This document shows, piece after piece, positions 46,518 through 58,309 of a DNA stretch of 64,000 nucleotides (position 1 is the stretch's first letter; the number at the start of each line of letters is the position of its first letter). The notes under the pieces are model-generated. The model saw only the letters and a list, made by a program, of their open reading frames with translations. It was not told the origin of the DNA and made no database searches. The position numbers were made by a program, and so were the translations under genes. The DNA is taken from assembly GCA_001510575.1 (NCBI GenBank), contig LNGK01000006.1:124001-188000 (forward strand). The letters run 5' to 3'. This stretch comes from Knoxdaviesia capensis (lineage: Eukaryota; Ascomycota; Sordariomycetes; Microascales; Gondwanamycetaceae).

Positions 46518-49500
46518 GAGATCTTGGTGCTACCAAGAAGGAAGAGAGAATCGGAAGAGGAGCGGGAGGGTCTTGGGAGGTGGTTGTAAGCACACAGAGA
46601 TCTGGGATGTCGTGAAATATATCAGTTGCAGGAAATCAATGCCCACGGAGGCAGAGGACGAGTGAGACGGCAGATAAAGAGAGAGAGACCAGGTTTCTGG
46701 TGGTGTTCCAGAAGGGATGCTCATTTATAGAAGATTCTTGTAAGTTGATCCAAGCTCGGCACAGATGGAAGTGCGGATTGGAGTCACAATTTATATTCGG
46801 AGAGAAGAGGAAGAGCAACAGAGAGGAGGACAGGGAGTAGTAGTATGTGGAAAGAAGCAGAAAGGAAGAAGAAGAAGAAGAACAAAAGAAGAAGGCGTAG
46901 AAGAATAGAAGCACAAGCCGAAACGCGTGAAAGTGGACCCGAAACCGGAAAGCGCTCGGACACGGACCCGATCAAGATCAGTGGAAAAGGAACAGCAAAG
47001 AGAGGTGTTTGTGGGCGTTCGGTTGGAAGAGAAGAACGAGAGAGAGAGAGAGAGATAGAGAGAGAAATGAAGGAATTAATTCATCAATTTCTCTGTACGC
47101 CAGTGGCTGTTCATCTCTCTCGTCGAGGGTGCTCTCGGTCTTCCTGTTCTCCTCCAAGCACATGTATTCTGGTTCCAGAACTGGGTGTTTTCTCTATTTA
47201 CATTCGCTGAACGGGAAACGCTGGCGGCGGGCGTTCGCGATAAGTCAATGGAACCGCCCAGAGATTTGTTTCTCCATCGCACATCTGACGTTGCATCATC
47301 TAAGAAGAAACAAACAGGCATTTAGTATCATGCATCGTTTTTGGCTGGAATCTCTTCGGTCGTTGCAGAGAGCAGGGCTGGTGGGCAAGACAGGGTTCAG
47401 AGGTTCTATTTGTGGATTAGGGACGATGCACCACGGCGTCGCCGAATCTGTGCGATTAAAAGCACTGGAACACTGCCATGGGCTGGAAAGTCCCGGCCTC
47501 GGCCAAAAAGACGCAGACCCAGTCTCCTTCGGCGCAGAACCCATCCCCCCTCTTCTCTCGGTGATCGAGAGACTTTTGCTCATTTCCCCCCTCCTCCTTT
47601 TTCGTGCTTCTCCATCATCATGCCAACATCACATGTGGTTTTCCCATTCCATCTGAGCAGAGAAGGACGCACAGCAGAAAAATCAATGCGGTGGTGGGCT
47701 CTTTTTTGTTTCCTTTCGGCACTAGGAACATGAAAAGCGGGCGGTGTTGTGGAGCCACCGTCCGAATTAAGTTTAGCGCTACTTTGGCAATGTTCTACAA
47801 AGCTTCTTCGCTCGCTTCCATTTTCCTTCTAGCTCGACTAGTCCGCCTTCCATTTGGCTTCCAGAAATCCTTCCTCGGGAACTGCGAGGAACATGTTGCT
47901 CTCTCTCGTTGTGGATCGACAGGCCAAAGTCATCATCCATCTGTCGGTGTGTAGATTACATGTTACCAGATTGCGGGAACTCTCATAAAATTCCTGAAAT
48001 CTGCTGTTTTCCCCCCCCAAATTGCGCCATTCCTTTCTTCCTCCTTTTTTTCTTCCTCTTCCCCAGCCTGTTCCTGTTGGTACGACGCTGGCTTTGGCTG
48101 GCCGACTCCCGAATATCAGCCCTGAAAGAGCTGATCGCAAGTCAAAAAAGAAGACGAACCAAAGATCTGAGTGGGAGACGACAAGCAGGGCTGGATCCCA
48201 AGGTCGTTTGCACACATCTCCTTACAGGTCGAAATCTCCTCGTGTGGACGAACGGGATCTTTCGGTTCACGGATTCAGATAGGATGACTGCTCGGTCTGT
48301 AGAGTAATCACTCGTCAGGGCAAGGGACATAACTCTCCGGTGCCTGGCAAACGACTACCCACAAACGACTACCCTGATAATCCGTTATGTCCGATTCTAA
48401 ACTCCTACGTCGCAGTGTTTCTGGCGACACATGAAGAGCACGCACATGGGTCAGGGCCTCTTCGTCGAAGTTTATCTAGCCTTGTGTTGCGGATAACCTT
48501 CTAGAAGGTTTTCCAGACCTCTTTTGCCCCCCACTCATGTCTCTCTGCCTGCCGAAAAAGAAGCATCTCCACACTTTTCTTCCCCTCCCCTCTGCTGTCC
48601 CCTGCATTTCTCCTCGAGACCTTTTGTCAGCCATAGTTGTGAGAGAGAGAGAGAGGGAACGGAGCATGAACAAGGCCGTGAAGCTAGGTTGAAGAAGAGT
48701 CAAGTGTGTGATCCAGCACAGCCGGTAGGATTGGACGGAGAGTCCAATACGCCGTTGTCCGCTCGGCCAAATCCACATTCCCGGTTTGCTTAATCAATCC
48801 TTGCTGCTGCACCGGAGATTGTTTCGGTCCTATCGTGATGAAGGCAAATTGAGGCTTGTCTGTGTAGATGTAACATCCTGCAAAAGCCGGATGGTACAAC
48901 TGCGTAGATCTCTTTTTCTTTTCGGCCGGATCTGTCCGCAGATGCGACGAACATGGCCTACGGTTGGCCACCTTGTGCTGACCACCGCAGCTCACAGAGG
49001 CCCGGAGGATTCGGTATCGGTAGAGAGAGCCACACATCTGTATCTGGAAGTCGAACCCCATTGAACATATACCGGCCAACTACCATGGGCTGTGTAAGCC
49101 GGGAGGCCAGCATGAGTCGTGAGGTTTCCCTGGTTTCCCATTAACACCCATGGCTGGAAGACGACCGGGGCGGGGCCAAGCGGGGTGGCCCAGGAAGGGC
49201 CCCATATCACGACTTATACAGCCTGCCGGCGACACCGATCCACGGGAAAGCGGGCCGTATGGGTGCCCCGATAGCCCACCGAGGGGTCCTATACGCGTAA
49301 GAAAGTACAGGACAGGATGTTCATGTGTATGTGCTTCCTGCGTCCTATAATTGCTTTCACTTTAAGTGTCCCGATTGTCCAGAGGATTGCGCCGGACGCT
49401 ACGATGGCGGCGGCGGGTTGGGCGTGGTGTGGTGTGGTGTGGAACTGCTGTGACTCTGGTAATCTCCGACTCCCTCGTTCCTCGGACGGAAGAGCAGGCG

Positions 49501-51137
49501 GTATAGATGCAATGCACCCTTGATCCAAGGCGGGCTACAGACTCCCCTTTGTTTTTCGCGTTGAAAATTGCGGGAGACAGTTGTCACCGTTGTGCTGGCC
49601 TGGATGCGGGGAAAGATTTAGGGTTAGGGTCGTGATGCCTCCGCCAACTTTGTGATATCAGCCAGTGCTCCGCCCGCTGTCCCGCCGATTTGGCACGGAT
49701 ATTGCCCAAACGAAACGAACTAGCTTGAGGATGGACAAGTCCAGGTACAGGGAACGAGAGGAAGGAATGGTAAGCTGGATTGTGATCCTAGAGTACCACG
49801 TACACTCTGATAGCTCTGCACTGTAGTACGTACGGGCAGACCGCGATATCGTCGACTCACTGCCACTCACCCTTGAAACTGGTTGCCCGCGAACGGGCCC
49901 TGAATCCTCTAGCCTCCAACTTCTTCCTCCTCCCCCCCCACCCAGTCTACACCTCACAAACAAGCATCTTGGAGGGAGAGACGCCGCCCCTCCGTCGGTG
50001 GAACGTCAGCCTGCCGAACTGAGAGGCACAACTGTACCGCATAGTGTATCCATTTTTCTTTTCTTTTCTTCGGAATGGTCCCATGACGAACACTAACACC
50101 GGCGAAAGTTTGAGAAGAGCTGCTCAATTGAGATGCAATTTTTTTCTTTTCTTTTTTCATCGGTGTCGGCGTGCGCTTTCGGTCGCCAGGGACGCAGAGA
50201 CTGAGCTCAACGGACAGGCAGGATTTTCCTAGCTCGGAACGTTCCGGTGTTTGCTGTACCCCGAGTGCCGAGTGCTGTGTACGGAAGAGGGATACGTTGT
50301 GTGCGACAAGATGCAGCTCTTATATGGTGTGCAACGCTGCGATAGTAGAAAGTCCGCGACGTCGGCGGTCCCTGTGGCACTTTGGAGAGGGGGGGGGGGC
50401 ACTTCTGGACCAAGCAAACGCCCTGTCCGTTTACCGGCACGGTCACACCGGGGCCGGATTTCCAGGAAACAATTTTCACAAGGGGGAGAGGAGGAGTTCA
50501 AAGCCTCAGGAGCCGCGAGGGAAACATTTCTGCTCAGGCATTTCTCCACACCCTGGCCTTGTCCATATCCAACACCTGCTCCATGTCCTCTCGTCATGTA
50601 CCCTGCATTGTAGAACTGATAAGAAGAGAGAAAGAGAGAGAGGCGGGGGGCGCGGGGACGGAGAACAGACCGGAGAAAGCGAAGGCTACGCTAGAAGGAG
50701 AGAGAGAGAGAGAAAGATAAGGAGGGCACATGAAGAAGAAAATAATGGCATCGTGAGACGGGGAAAGGGTGTTACAGGTTCCAGTTCCCGTTGAGGTTTC
50801 GCTTGGCTTGTCCTCCTAACCAAGAAAAGAGCGCGTGGGATGGGGTGGACCAGACAGGAAAACGAAAAAGCCACAGTTTCTTGACACGAGTGTATACGGA
50901 GTCAGACAGAATAACCGGCTCGTCTGTCCAGAAGAGGAATCGTGAGCAGAAGGACCAAAAATCCCACAGTGTTTCATGGGGTTACGACGCTCAGCGCACG
51001 GCCGTGATCACCTCAAACAGGGGGCCCCAGACATATATAGGAGGACCCTTATCCATCCGTTTGCTGAACTGCTTTCCGTGCGAGCAGATTCACATACCAC
51101 GGCAGATCACTTTTGCACTTGGACTGCCCGGGCTGGG

Positions 51138-51185
<48 letters not shown>
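51138..51185. repeat. (GA)n microsatellite
   Basis: About 45 bp of GA repeats, among the longest pure dinucleotide runs in the window. Confidence 0.85.
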
Positions 51186-51190
<5 letters not shown>

Positions 51191-51375
51191 CGACCCTGAA
51201 GCAAACCGTGGACTTTCAGGAGCACTAGCCCCCGGGATGATGCTGACAACTGAGACTCTCAACGTGGAAAAGTTGAGACTCCTGTCAGCACCTTTTTTAT
51301 TTTATTTTTATTTTCATCTTCTTCTGGTTTCTCTTTCGGCGGGCGGTGGCTTGGTGAGATTGAGACGCTGTGGAG

Positions 51376-51449
51376 CCGTACCTATCGCCATTTCGCCGGG
51401 GTGACTGCACTCCACCGTACCTATCGCCATTTCGCCGGGGTGACTGCAC
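51376..51449. repeat. 39-bp direct tandem duplication
   Basis: The 35-bp segment at 51376-51410 (starting CCGTACCTATCGCC) recurs exactly at 51415-51449, with a 4-bp spacer, so the period is 39 bp. It is non-coding as far as I can tell. Confidence 0.85.
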
Positions 51450-52380
51450 ACAGATAGCCTACAGAGACGGGCACGAAGTTCAGTATGTATGCAAAGGCAG
51501 CAAGCTGGGCTGGATGCGAACGAGTGTTTGAGACACTTTACACAGATAGCCACCTCCATACATTTCTGCAATCACCGGGGGGCGCGAGCCGAGCCAAGCA
51601 AGCAAAGCAAGCCCGCGAAGTCTAGACTCGGACCGGAAGCAACCGCCTTCGCTAAATTCGCCAGTTCCACCCATCTTCAGATTCGTCACACTGCCGAACG
51701 GCAGAAAAGAGCAACAACGAACGAAGGCGCACCATTCATCTCCTGCTAAAAGCCATCGTTGTCGATTTTCTCTCCGTGTATCCTCACAGGGAGGAGCCGC
51801 GATGGTGAAAGAAAGGCTCGGGGGTGTTATATTTAGGTTCGTCTTAGGCCGTCTGAATCATTGGCTGAGATATGCGCTTCTAGGCGCCGGGGAAATTTCC
51901 CCACCATTAAGCTAATTTTCGATGGCGGCAAGAGTCAGTTGGGGCGGCGGCTGCATTGGATAGAAGCATATCCTTGAAGATTGAATCCATGGGGTTATGC
52001 AAGGAAACAGAAGGTACATATCTTGAAGGCATCTTGGAGGTTCGCTGATACGATGATACTCAACTGACGATGCCGGTACAAGTGGAATGTACATACTGTA
52101 CGTGTACTGTACATGATATGATGTATGGACATTGTGATAGCTGTGATCGACATATGAAGCCCAGTTCATCCCATTGGAGGACCAATGCGTGGCTCCCTGT
52201 GATTCACTGACAAACTGCGACTATGGAGCGAGAAGCCCGACCTGGTCACCTACACAGGAACTACTCCGTCCGTAGGTCGCAGTCGCTGTGTGCTTACACT
52301 CATAGTCGCACATCCATGCACCTGTCCCGGCCGTTGTGTACCCATTGGGTTCAGCCCCTCCGCGTTGATTCCCTCACGGA

Positions 52381-52388
52381 TATAAATA
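52381..52388 (+). promoter_or_regulatory. Strong orphan TATA box (TATAAATA)
   Basis: TATAAATA in GC-rich surroundings, far (1.4 kb) from the next annotated ATG. The first ATG downstream opens the small ORF at 52644. Confidence 0.4.
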
Positions 52389-52643
52389 GCGCCCGGACAC
52401 AAGACCCTCTCTCGACTTGGAGGAGCAGTAGGGCAGAACAAACAACCCACCCCAGACAAAAATAAACCAACCGTAAAAGAATCTCCCGTGTGTGAGCCCT
52501 CCGGCCTGGCTTTCTCTCCAATCACGCTCGTCCGCGCACAGGGACCCTTGAACAGTCCCAAAATCCCAACGGCCGTCTGACGCGACCCCGGCCAATCGGA
52601 CCTGTTTGCTGCCTTCGTTTGTAGCGCCTGAAACCGCCAGTCC

Positions 52644-52811
52644 ATGCGGCTTACTGCAGAGCAGGTTGGGAACAAAGAAGCGACATGTTGGTTGCCGGGG
52701 TGGTGGACTCAGCGCGAAGTACCAGCAAAGTATCCTCGTAGGAAGAGCTACTCGGACATGGAGCTGGCTATACGTGATGCTACGCTCGAGATGATGCAGG
52801 ACGGGAAATGA
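52644..52811 (+). CDS. Candidate small ORF, 55 aa, unknown
   Basis: This starts at the first ATG downstream of the TATAAATA at 52381; I find no other ATG from about 52410 to 52643. It encodes 55 aa with a Trp-rich middle (WLPGWWTQRE) and a basic/helical end (RRKSYSDMELAIRDATLEMM). The latter faintly resembles the first helices of psq-type helix-turn-helix domains, but is too short to call. Alternatives are chance, a uORF in a long leader of the four-TM gene, or a degraded element. Confidence is low. Confidence 0.22.
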   Translation: MRLTAEQVGNKEATCWLPGWWTQREVPAKYPRRKSYSDMELAIRDATLEMMQDGK

Positions 52812-53522
52812 CCAACGCAAGGAAACGAGTCCAGATAGCTGTAGGGTAGGTACACTGGACATGAAGGTATCATAACAGTGGGTTTCTACAGGCATACTCC
52901 GCGCCTATTGTGCAATACATGCTGGCTACGCTACGGACAATTTTGGGCTGCTAAACGCCCAGCCAAGACCGGAGGGAAGTGCACTGTCCAACTGCTCCGC
53001 ACCAGTGATGGGCAGAGAGAGTATCTTCAACAGGCTGGAGAACACCAGCAGCGAGTACTAACGGCGTAAAGGCCCAGGAACTGATATCAGGACTGTCCTC
53101 CTCCGGGATTACAAGCAGGACCGTTCAGACGAGGCACACACAAAGTAACACCCACCGGTCTCACGCAATGTCACCCACCAGAAGTGAAACCCCGAAACAC
53201 ATCACTTTTGCAGGGTTTCCCGTCTTTCTGCGGGCGGGCGGTTAGAATTGCATGCAACGCTTGGTCCCCAGCGGGCGCCACCACAGCCAATTCTGGCCGG
53301 AAATCCACCCAGGAGCAGCGCAGGGATGTGGAAACATGCCTGGCTGCTGTCAGCGGGAGAAGAAGTGATGCGCAGAACCACAACTGACTTGTCCAGGCAG
53401 AGAGGGCTGATCCTCTTTGAAATCCTCGACGCTGAAAGTCCACCTTCCTATATGCAGCGTGGGATGGATAACGGTAACAGGGAGAGGGATAGCATCATCT
53501 TGTTGGATGGACGTAAAACGTC

Positions 53523-53529
53523 TATATAT
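53523..53529 (+). promoter_or_regulatory. TATA box candidate for the four-TM protein gene
   Basis: TATATAT about 300 bp before the ATG at 53827, at the beginning of the CT-rich leader. Confidence 0.45.
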
Positions 53530-53826
53530 GCTGCTCACCCACCCTCTCTCTCTCTGAAGTGTCTGCGATCTTCCTCTTCCTCTTCCTTTCTCTTCCAACC
53601 TATCCCAACTTGTCCAGCACCCTTTTCTTTCCTTCTTCCTTTTTCCCTTTCTATCCTTCTGACCCCTTCAGTCTGGAACTGTGGTCTTGTATACCCTTCT
53701 AAAAAAAACCAGCCATCACTTCACCATTTATTCACCACAGTCTGAGACTTTTTTTGCTTTAATCCTTCCCACACTCTCTTCACACACCCACACAAGAACC
53801 ACACGTACCCTCTCTCCCTTGCCACC

Positions 53827-54618
53827 ATGTCTTCCCACTCGTCCCACACCAAGCGCGAGGCCTCGGCCTCGTCGGACTTCGACTCCGAGCTCTCGGCCGT
53901 CGCCTACCAGACCAAGCTGCGCACGCTGAAGATGCTCGACGGCGCCGCCACCGCGCTGACCGTGCTCGCCATCCTGTCGGCCGGCACCGTGCTCGGAACC
54001 TCCGCCGACGCGCTCGCCGTGTACAACGACACCCACCTGCCCATCGACTTCGGCCTGGCCCTCTGGCCCAACGACTTCAACACCCAGCCCACGCTCTCGC
54101 TGATCGCCGGCGGAGCGATTGTTCTGCTGACCAGCATCGTTGGTCTCCTGGGCCTCAAGATCAAGTCGGTATGTGTTTGGATAAACTCACCCTGATCGCA
54201 CACCCTGAATTCCTGATAATGCTGCTTCATATACTAACCTGTTGGCCCCTTCCTCCCCCTGCAGATCCAGACCCGCTCGATTGTCTTCGTGATCATCCCC
54301 ATCGTCGCCGCCGCCATCGGACTATTCGTCAGCGTCGTTGTCGTCGGAGTCTCGCACGGCGTGCCGTCGCCGGACTCGCCGTCCTACACCATGCAGTCGT
54401 GGTCGTGCCGCTGGGAGGACGTCCCCATGCGCATGCGCCCGCACTTCGGCACCCTGTGCAAGCAGTCCATGGCCGCCCGCGGCCTCGCCATCGCCCTGAT
54501 CCCCATCGAGGCCATCCTCACCGGCCTTGGCGTGTACACCTTCTTCGTCCACCGTGCCTTTGCTGCCGTGACCCCTCGCCGGGGCAAGCGCGGCAGCCCC
54601 GCCGCTTCGCACATGTAA
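53827..54618 (+). CDS. Four-transmembrane fungal membrane protein, unknown function
   Basis: Exons 53827-54168 and 54265-54618 (GTATGT...CTGCAG, phase 0) give 231 aa. The start sits in an ideal context, GCCACCATG. A Ser/charged cytosolic N-terminus (1-34) precedes four hydrophobic segments: about 40-62, 90-112, 119-142 and 184-206. The layout (N and C termini cytosolic, two extracellular loops, a Cys pair in SWSCRWEDVP and GTLCKQS in the second loop) resembles claudin/tetraspan-like or SUR7/MARVEL-type proteins. The first loop holds one N-glycosylation sequon (YNDT). The C-terminus is basic (PRRGKRG). I do not recognise a specific family. Strong leader, TATA box and start context suggest good expression. 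Confidence 0.85.
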
Positions 54619-56654
54619 GAGAAGCCAGGCATTGTTTCTTCTGGCCTTCTGGGGTTTATGGGTTTCCGGACTAGGAGGGAGCTTGGCTGGTGGGAAACCC
54701 GCCAGCTGCTCTTCAATCCGGGGAAATGGGATCGTTCGGGCAGGTTGGTTGCTGTAAGGGTTGGTGTTAATATCTCGAGCCGTGTGGAGAAGGCTCTCGT
54801 TCATGTGCTTTTATTTCGCTTCTTCATTCCTCTTCTTTATGAACCTGTTGGGGGTGGGATTTGTTCTTTTTTTTATATATCGCCGAGACTCCTGCTGATA
54901 GAATTCGGGTGGTCGACTTAATTCTCACAATTTTCATCCAATACTGAGTGTGTATCGTGCGAGTGAGACCTGGAATTTGTATATGCGCCGGAGTGTCAGT
55001 GAGAGGATATGCCGGAATCAAATCCGTCAATCTCCTGAAATAGCAGTAGGAATCTGGGCAAATTAGTCCTGACTTCAAAGATAGAGAGACTGTGGTTCGG
55101 AATCAATTAGCCAGGAGATTTGATTGACATTCGATAGCAGAAGACAGAAGAAAACCCCGAACCTGTATGATAGACAGGCAATTTTCAAATTAGCCGCTGA
55201 TACCATCAATATAGATAGGCCTACCCGCCTATTTCTCGAGAAGCAGCAACTGGCCAGTGTCAGTCGTAGGCCAACAAACAGTTAACGAGAGGGCTAAAAC
55301 AGGTAAAAATGCAGAGCTGTGCTTTGTGTAATGCCACCGGACCCTCTTCATTTAGCAATGAATTCCATTCCACTGTGTTCGTTTTCGTTCGTTTCTCTCC
55401 CAACTCGCTGGTAGCCAGCAACAGAATCTGACGATCAAGGCCCCCCAGCCGGCTGTCAGGCCCGGGACCCGATATGGCTGGTCCCACGGCGGCGTGGGCC
55501 TGTGATTTGCCGGTCCTGGCCTGCAATATGGAGTCTTTCTCTGGAATATCGGGAAGACAGGACGTCGCCTGTACGCTCGCTCTGGTCTCTCGTCGTATAC
55601 GGATATTGCGTCCCAATGGTCCCAGTTTCAAGCAATGGCGTTGTCGGCCCGTAGGCATGTGGGTGGAGGCGCACAGTACCGAAGATGAGGCTGAAATTGA
55701 AGCAGATACAGAGCCCAGCGAGCGTGTCTGTTAATGAGCCGGTGGGACCTGAGGAAGCGGAAAAAGGTCAATATAACTGCCAGTCCTCCCCCCCCGTTCT
55801 TTGGCTCTCGATCTCTCTCTCTCTTTCTTTACTGGAATGCTTTTCAACACGATTCGACTCTCTGATTGACTGCCCTTGCGGTTAGTGGCCCCATTGCCTG
55901 TCTCTCTGTCTCTCCCTCTCCAATCGGAAGACCTGCCACCGTCAAACTGACCCCAATTTTGTGAAGAAACCCAGCTAGTCTGACCCCCACCAATTGCCAA
56001 AAATCAATCCTCTTCCGTAAGTCGGATCTATTTCTCCTGTCTTCACCGCCCACCAACAAAGCAACCGAAAACAAGAAAAAAAGAAGAGTCTGGATGATGA
56101 ATGAGAAATAGCAAAATGCTGGGAACAAGAGTGACGTTGAGAAAAGAAAAAGGGAGAGAATGTCATGTGAGAGCGAGCCAATGCGACTGGAAAGAACGGG
56201 CGGCTAGCTCCGTCCATCGCAACTGCCGTATTGTGAACTTCCGTTCCTTCACACTCTTCACACCCGCGGGTCGCACCTTCTGTGTTTCCCCTCACCGGAG
56301 ATAGTACCCGGTCAAGCTTTTAGCTCGCGGGCACTAGGCGGCAAATGAAGAACACCTGGGAAAAGCATTTGGAAGCTTCTCTTTCTCTCTCTCTCTCTCT
56401 GTCTCCACCTTTTGTGCCCCCCTCGCAACTTTCAGAAGGAGAAAAAAAAACCCGGATTACACTAAATCATGGCTAACCGCAACTCCGCTGCAATTCTGCA
56501 GAGTGACACTAGGTTTATCGGGAAACTCGGGGCATTTTGGCGTCTTGCTGCCGGGTGAAGAATCCCCCATAAAGCTTGGGCTGGCTCCACCTCGATCTTG
56601 GAGTTCTTTAATACCCCTTCTTTTCTTCTTCTTCTTTCTTTCCTTTCCTTCATC
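54619..56654. other. Intergenic region between four-TM and SMP-30-like genes
   Basis: No supported gene. An 86-codon ATG ORF at 55474-55734 has no recognisable feature. CT tracts appear near 55810-55830 and 56380-56400, then a CT-rich leader at 56610-56650 just before the SMP-30-like ATG. Confidence 0.5.
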
Positions 56655-57773
56655 ATGTCTCTTGGCCGGATACTGTCGAGAATAAAGAAGGTGTTTACCC
56701 CCTTTGGCGCCACTACCCCCGCGCCGAACCAAAACGGAGCCCCGACCACCACCAACGGAACTGCCGTCCCCGCATCCAACGGCTCGGCCGCTGCTGCTGT
56801 TACCCCCACCACCACCAACGGAACCGCCACCACCAAACCCGCCGAACCGACCACCGCAACAATGGCCGCCCTCGAGACATGGGTGGTTGAGAAGCCGTAC
56901 CTGCACCTGCACTGCAGCCTCGGCGAGGGCCCGTACTACGAGAAGGCCACCAACACGCTGCGCTTCGTCGACATCATCGAGAAGCGCCTGCACTGGGTGT
57001 CGCTCACCGACGGCCCGGACTCCGTCAAGACCCTGCAGCTGGACACGCCGATCACCGTGACGGCCGACATCGCCGGCGTCGACCCGCAGAGCGAGCTGCT
57101 GATCGGCGCCAAGTACGGCCTGGCGCGCCTCAACCGCACGACGGGGACGTACACGTACCTGCACGAGCTGAACGACGAGCGCAACGAGCGGCTGCGCACC
57201 AACGACGGCGCGGTCGGCCCCGACGGGCGGTTCTGGGTCGGCTGCATGACCGACTTCGGCCTGGGCGGGTTCTTCCCCGAGGGCTCGATCTTCACGTTCG
57301 ACGGCGCCGCCGCCACCCGCAAGGAGGTGTTCACCGGCCTGACCATCCCGAACTCGATCGGCTGGTCGCCCGACGGCAAGACCATGTACTGGACGCACTC
57401 GACCGCGCGCAAGGTGTACGCCTACGACTACGACAGCGCGACCGGCTCCGCCGCCAACGAGCGCGTGTTCTACCTGCACGAGGGCCCGGGCGAGCCCGAC
57501 GGCTTCCGCATCGACGTCAACGGCTTCATGTGGCACGCCGTGTACGGCGAGGCCCGCGTGCTCAAGATCTCCCCCGCCGGCGTGCTGGTCGGCGAGATCC
57601 GCCTGCCGACCCGCAATATCACCTGCACGCAGTTCGTCGGCACCGAGCTGTTCATCACCACCGCCGGCGACGACGAGGCTAAGGGCGGCCCGGAGAGCAA
57701 GGAACTGGGCGGTGCGCTGTACCGTGTGGATGTTGGCGTTACCGGCTTGGAACCGTTTGAATTTAAGCTATAG
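56655..57773 (+). CDS. SMP-30/gluconolactonase/LRE-like protein
   Basis: Six-bladed beta-propeller of the SMP-30/gluconolactonase family, which hydrolyses lactones in a metal-dependent way in characterised members. Single exon; the ATG at 56655 gives 372 aa. The propeller begins at LHCSLGEGPYYE (about 79-90); its Glu is the first family metal ligand. NDGAVGPDGRFWVGCMTD (about 186-203) and NSIGWSPDGKTMYWTHS (about 235-251) hold the usual Asn/Asp ligand regions, followed by EPDGFRIDVNGFMWHAVYG. Residues 1-18 (MSLGRILSRIKKVFTPFG) are basic, amphipathic and free of acidic residues, like a mitochondrial presequence, and lead into a Thr/Pro/Asn linker. A second ATG at 56862 in a good context starts directly before the propeller. 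Substrate unknown. Confidence 0.9.
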   Translation: MSLGRILSRIKKVFTPFGATTPAPNQNGAPTTTNGTAVPASNGSAAAAVTPTTTNGTATTKPAEPTTATMAALETWVVEKPYLHLHCSLGEGPYYEKATNTLRFVDIIEKRLHWVSLTDGPDSVKTLQLDTPITVTADIAGVDPQSELLIGAKYGLARLNRTTGTYTYLHELNDERNERLRTNDGAVGPDGRFWVGCMTDFGLGGFFPEGSIFTFDGAAATRKEVFTGLTIPNSIGWSPDGKTMYWTHSTARKVYAYDYDSATGSAANERVFYLHEGPGEPDGFRIDVNGFMWHAVYGEARVLKISPAGVLVGEIRLPTRNITCTQFVGTELFITTAGDDEAKGGPESKELGGALYRVDVGVTGLEPFEFKL

Positions 57774-58309
57774 TTGTACTTTGGAGGAGTAGTGAAAGTG
57801 GCGGCGAAGCTTCTGTGCGTTTGTTTTTGGATTCCCTTTGGTTCGTGACCGTTTTCTTGTTCCCTATGTGCGCATGTTCGTTTTGTGTACACCGCTGCAT
57901 TGTTCGTGCTTCTTGAGCTTAGACCAGAAATGGCGCACGGAAAAGCCAAACTATATACCTAGACTGTCTCCGGACACCGTCATCATGGATGGGATCTACT
58001 CACTAGACTCTCGGATTTCCAGATAACCGATCCGTTCGCCTGTGACAAAAGTGGGTATGGTACTCGATATATATAGAGATATATAAAGTTATCCGGCTAT
58101 TAAATATGTACATACAAAATATTCTTTTTCCCTCCACGGACACCTTTCGCTCCCGCTAAAGCGTTCTAAAATGACAGTGATGATGAAGAAAAAGACACAA
58201 ATAAAATGAAGATGATAGAAAGGAGAGCCGTGTGAGTGAAAAGGGAAATCGTTGGCAACTTTGGGGGGGGCGGGGGGGGGGGGGGAGACCACCGGCGCTG
58301 GAAAGTCTC
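57774..58309. other. Convergent 3' spacer with G-run
   Basis: No gene. A long G tract (58263-58285, one C interruption) just left of the ypp1 stop lies inside its transcribed 3' region or immediately after; on the coding strand it is poly-C. Confidence 0.6.

Larger units (their letters stand above)
46518..53826. other. 7.3-kb divergent gene-poor region
   Basis: No protein gene that I can support. The left part is purine-rich on the plus strand (pyrimidine-rich leader for the minus-strand 2EXR gene), with GA runs at about 47038-47066 and 51138-51185. The far right (53540-53820) is CT-rich leader for the four-TM gene. Other contents: a 14-bp tandem repeat at 48348-48374, a TTAGGG motif at 49617-49630, a 12-bp palindrome at 50235-50246, a 39-bp tandem duplication at 51376-51449, and TATA boxes at 51034-51039, 52381-52388 and 53523-53529. 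Confidence 0.5.

Noticed and set aside
48348..48374. 14-bp direct repeat (two copies of CAAACGACTACCC)
   Set aside because: Two copies only, in a spacer; probably simple slippage.
52087..52114. Four GTAC tetramers in a palindromic cluster (ATGTACAT ... TGTACAT)
   Set aside because: Short GTAC palindromes are common in this window's spacers (e.g. near 29409, 40520, 18388), and I have no reason to assign a factor.
55474..55734. 86-codon ATG ORF between the four-TM and SMP-30-like genes
   Set aside because: No domain, no CT-rich leader and ordinary length for chance.
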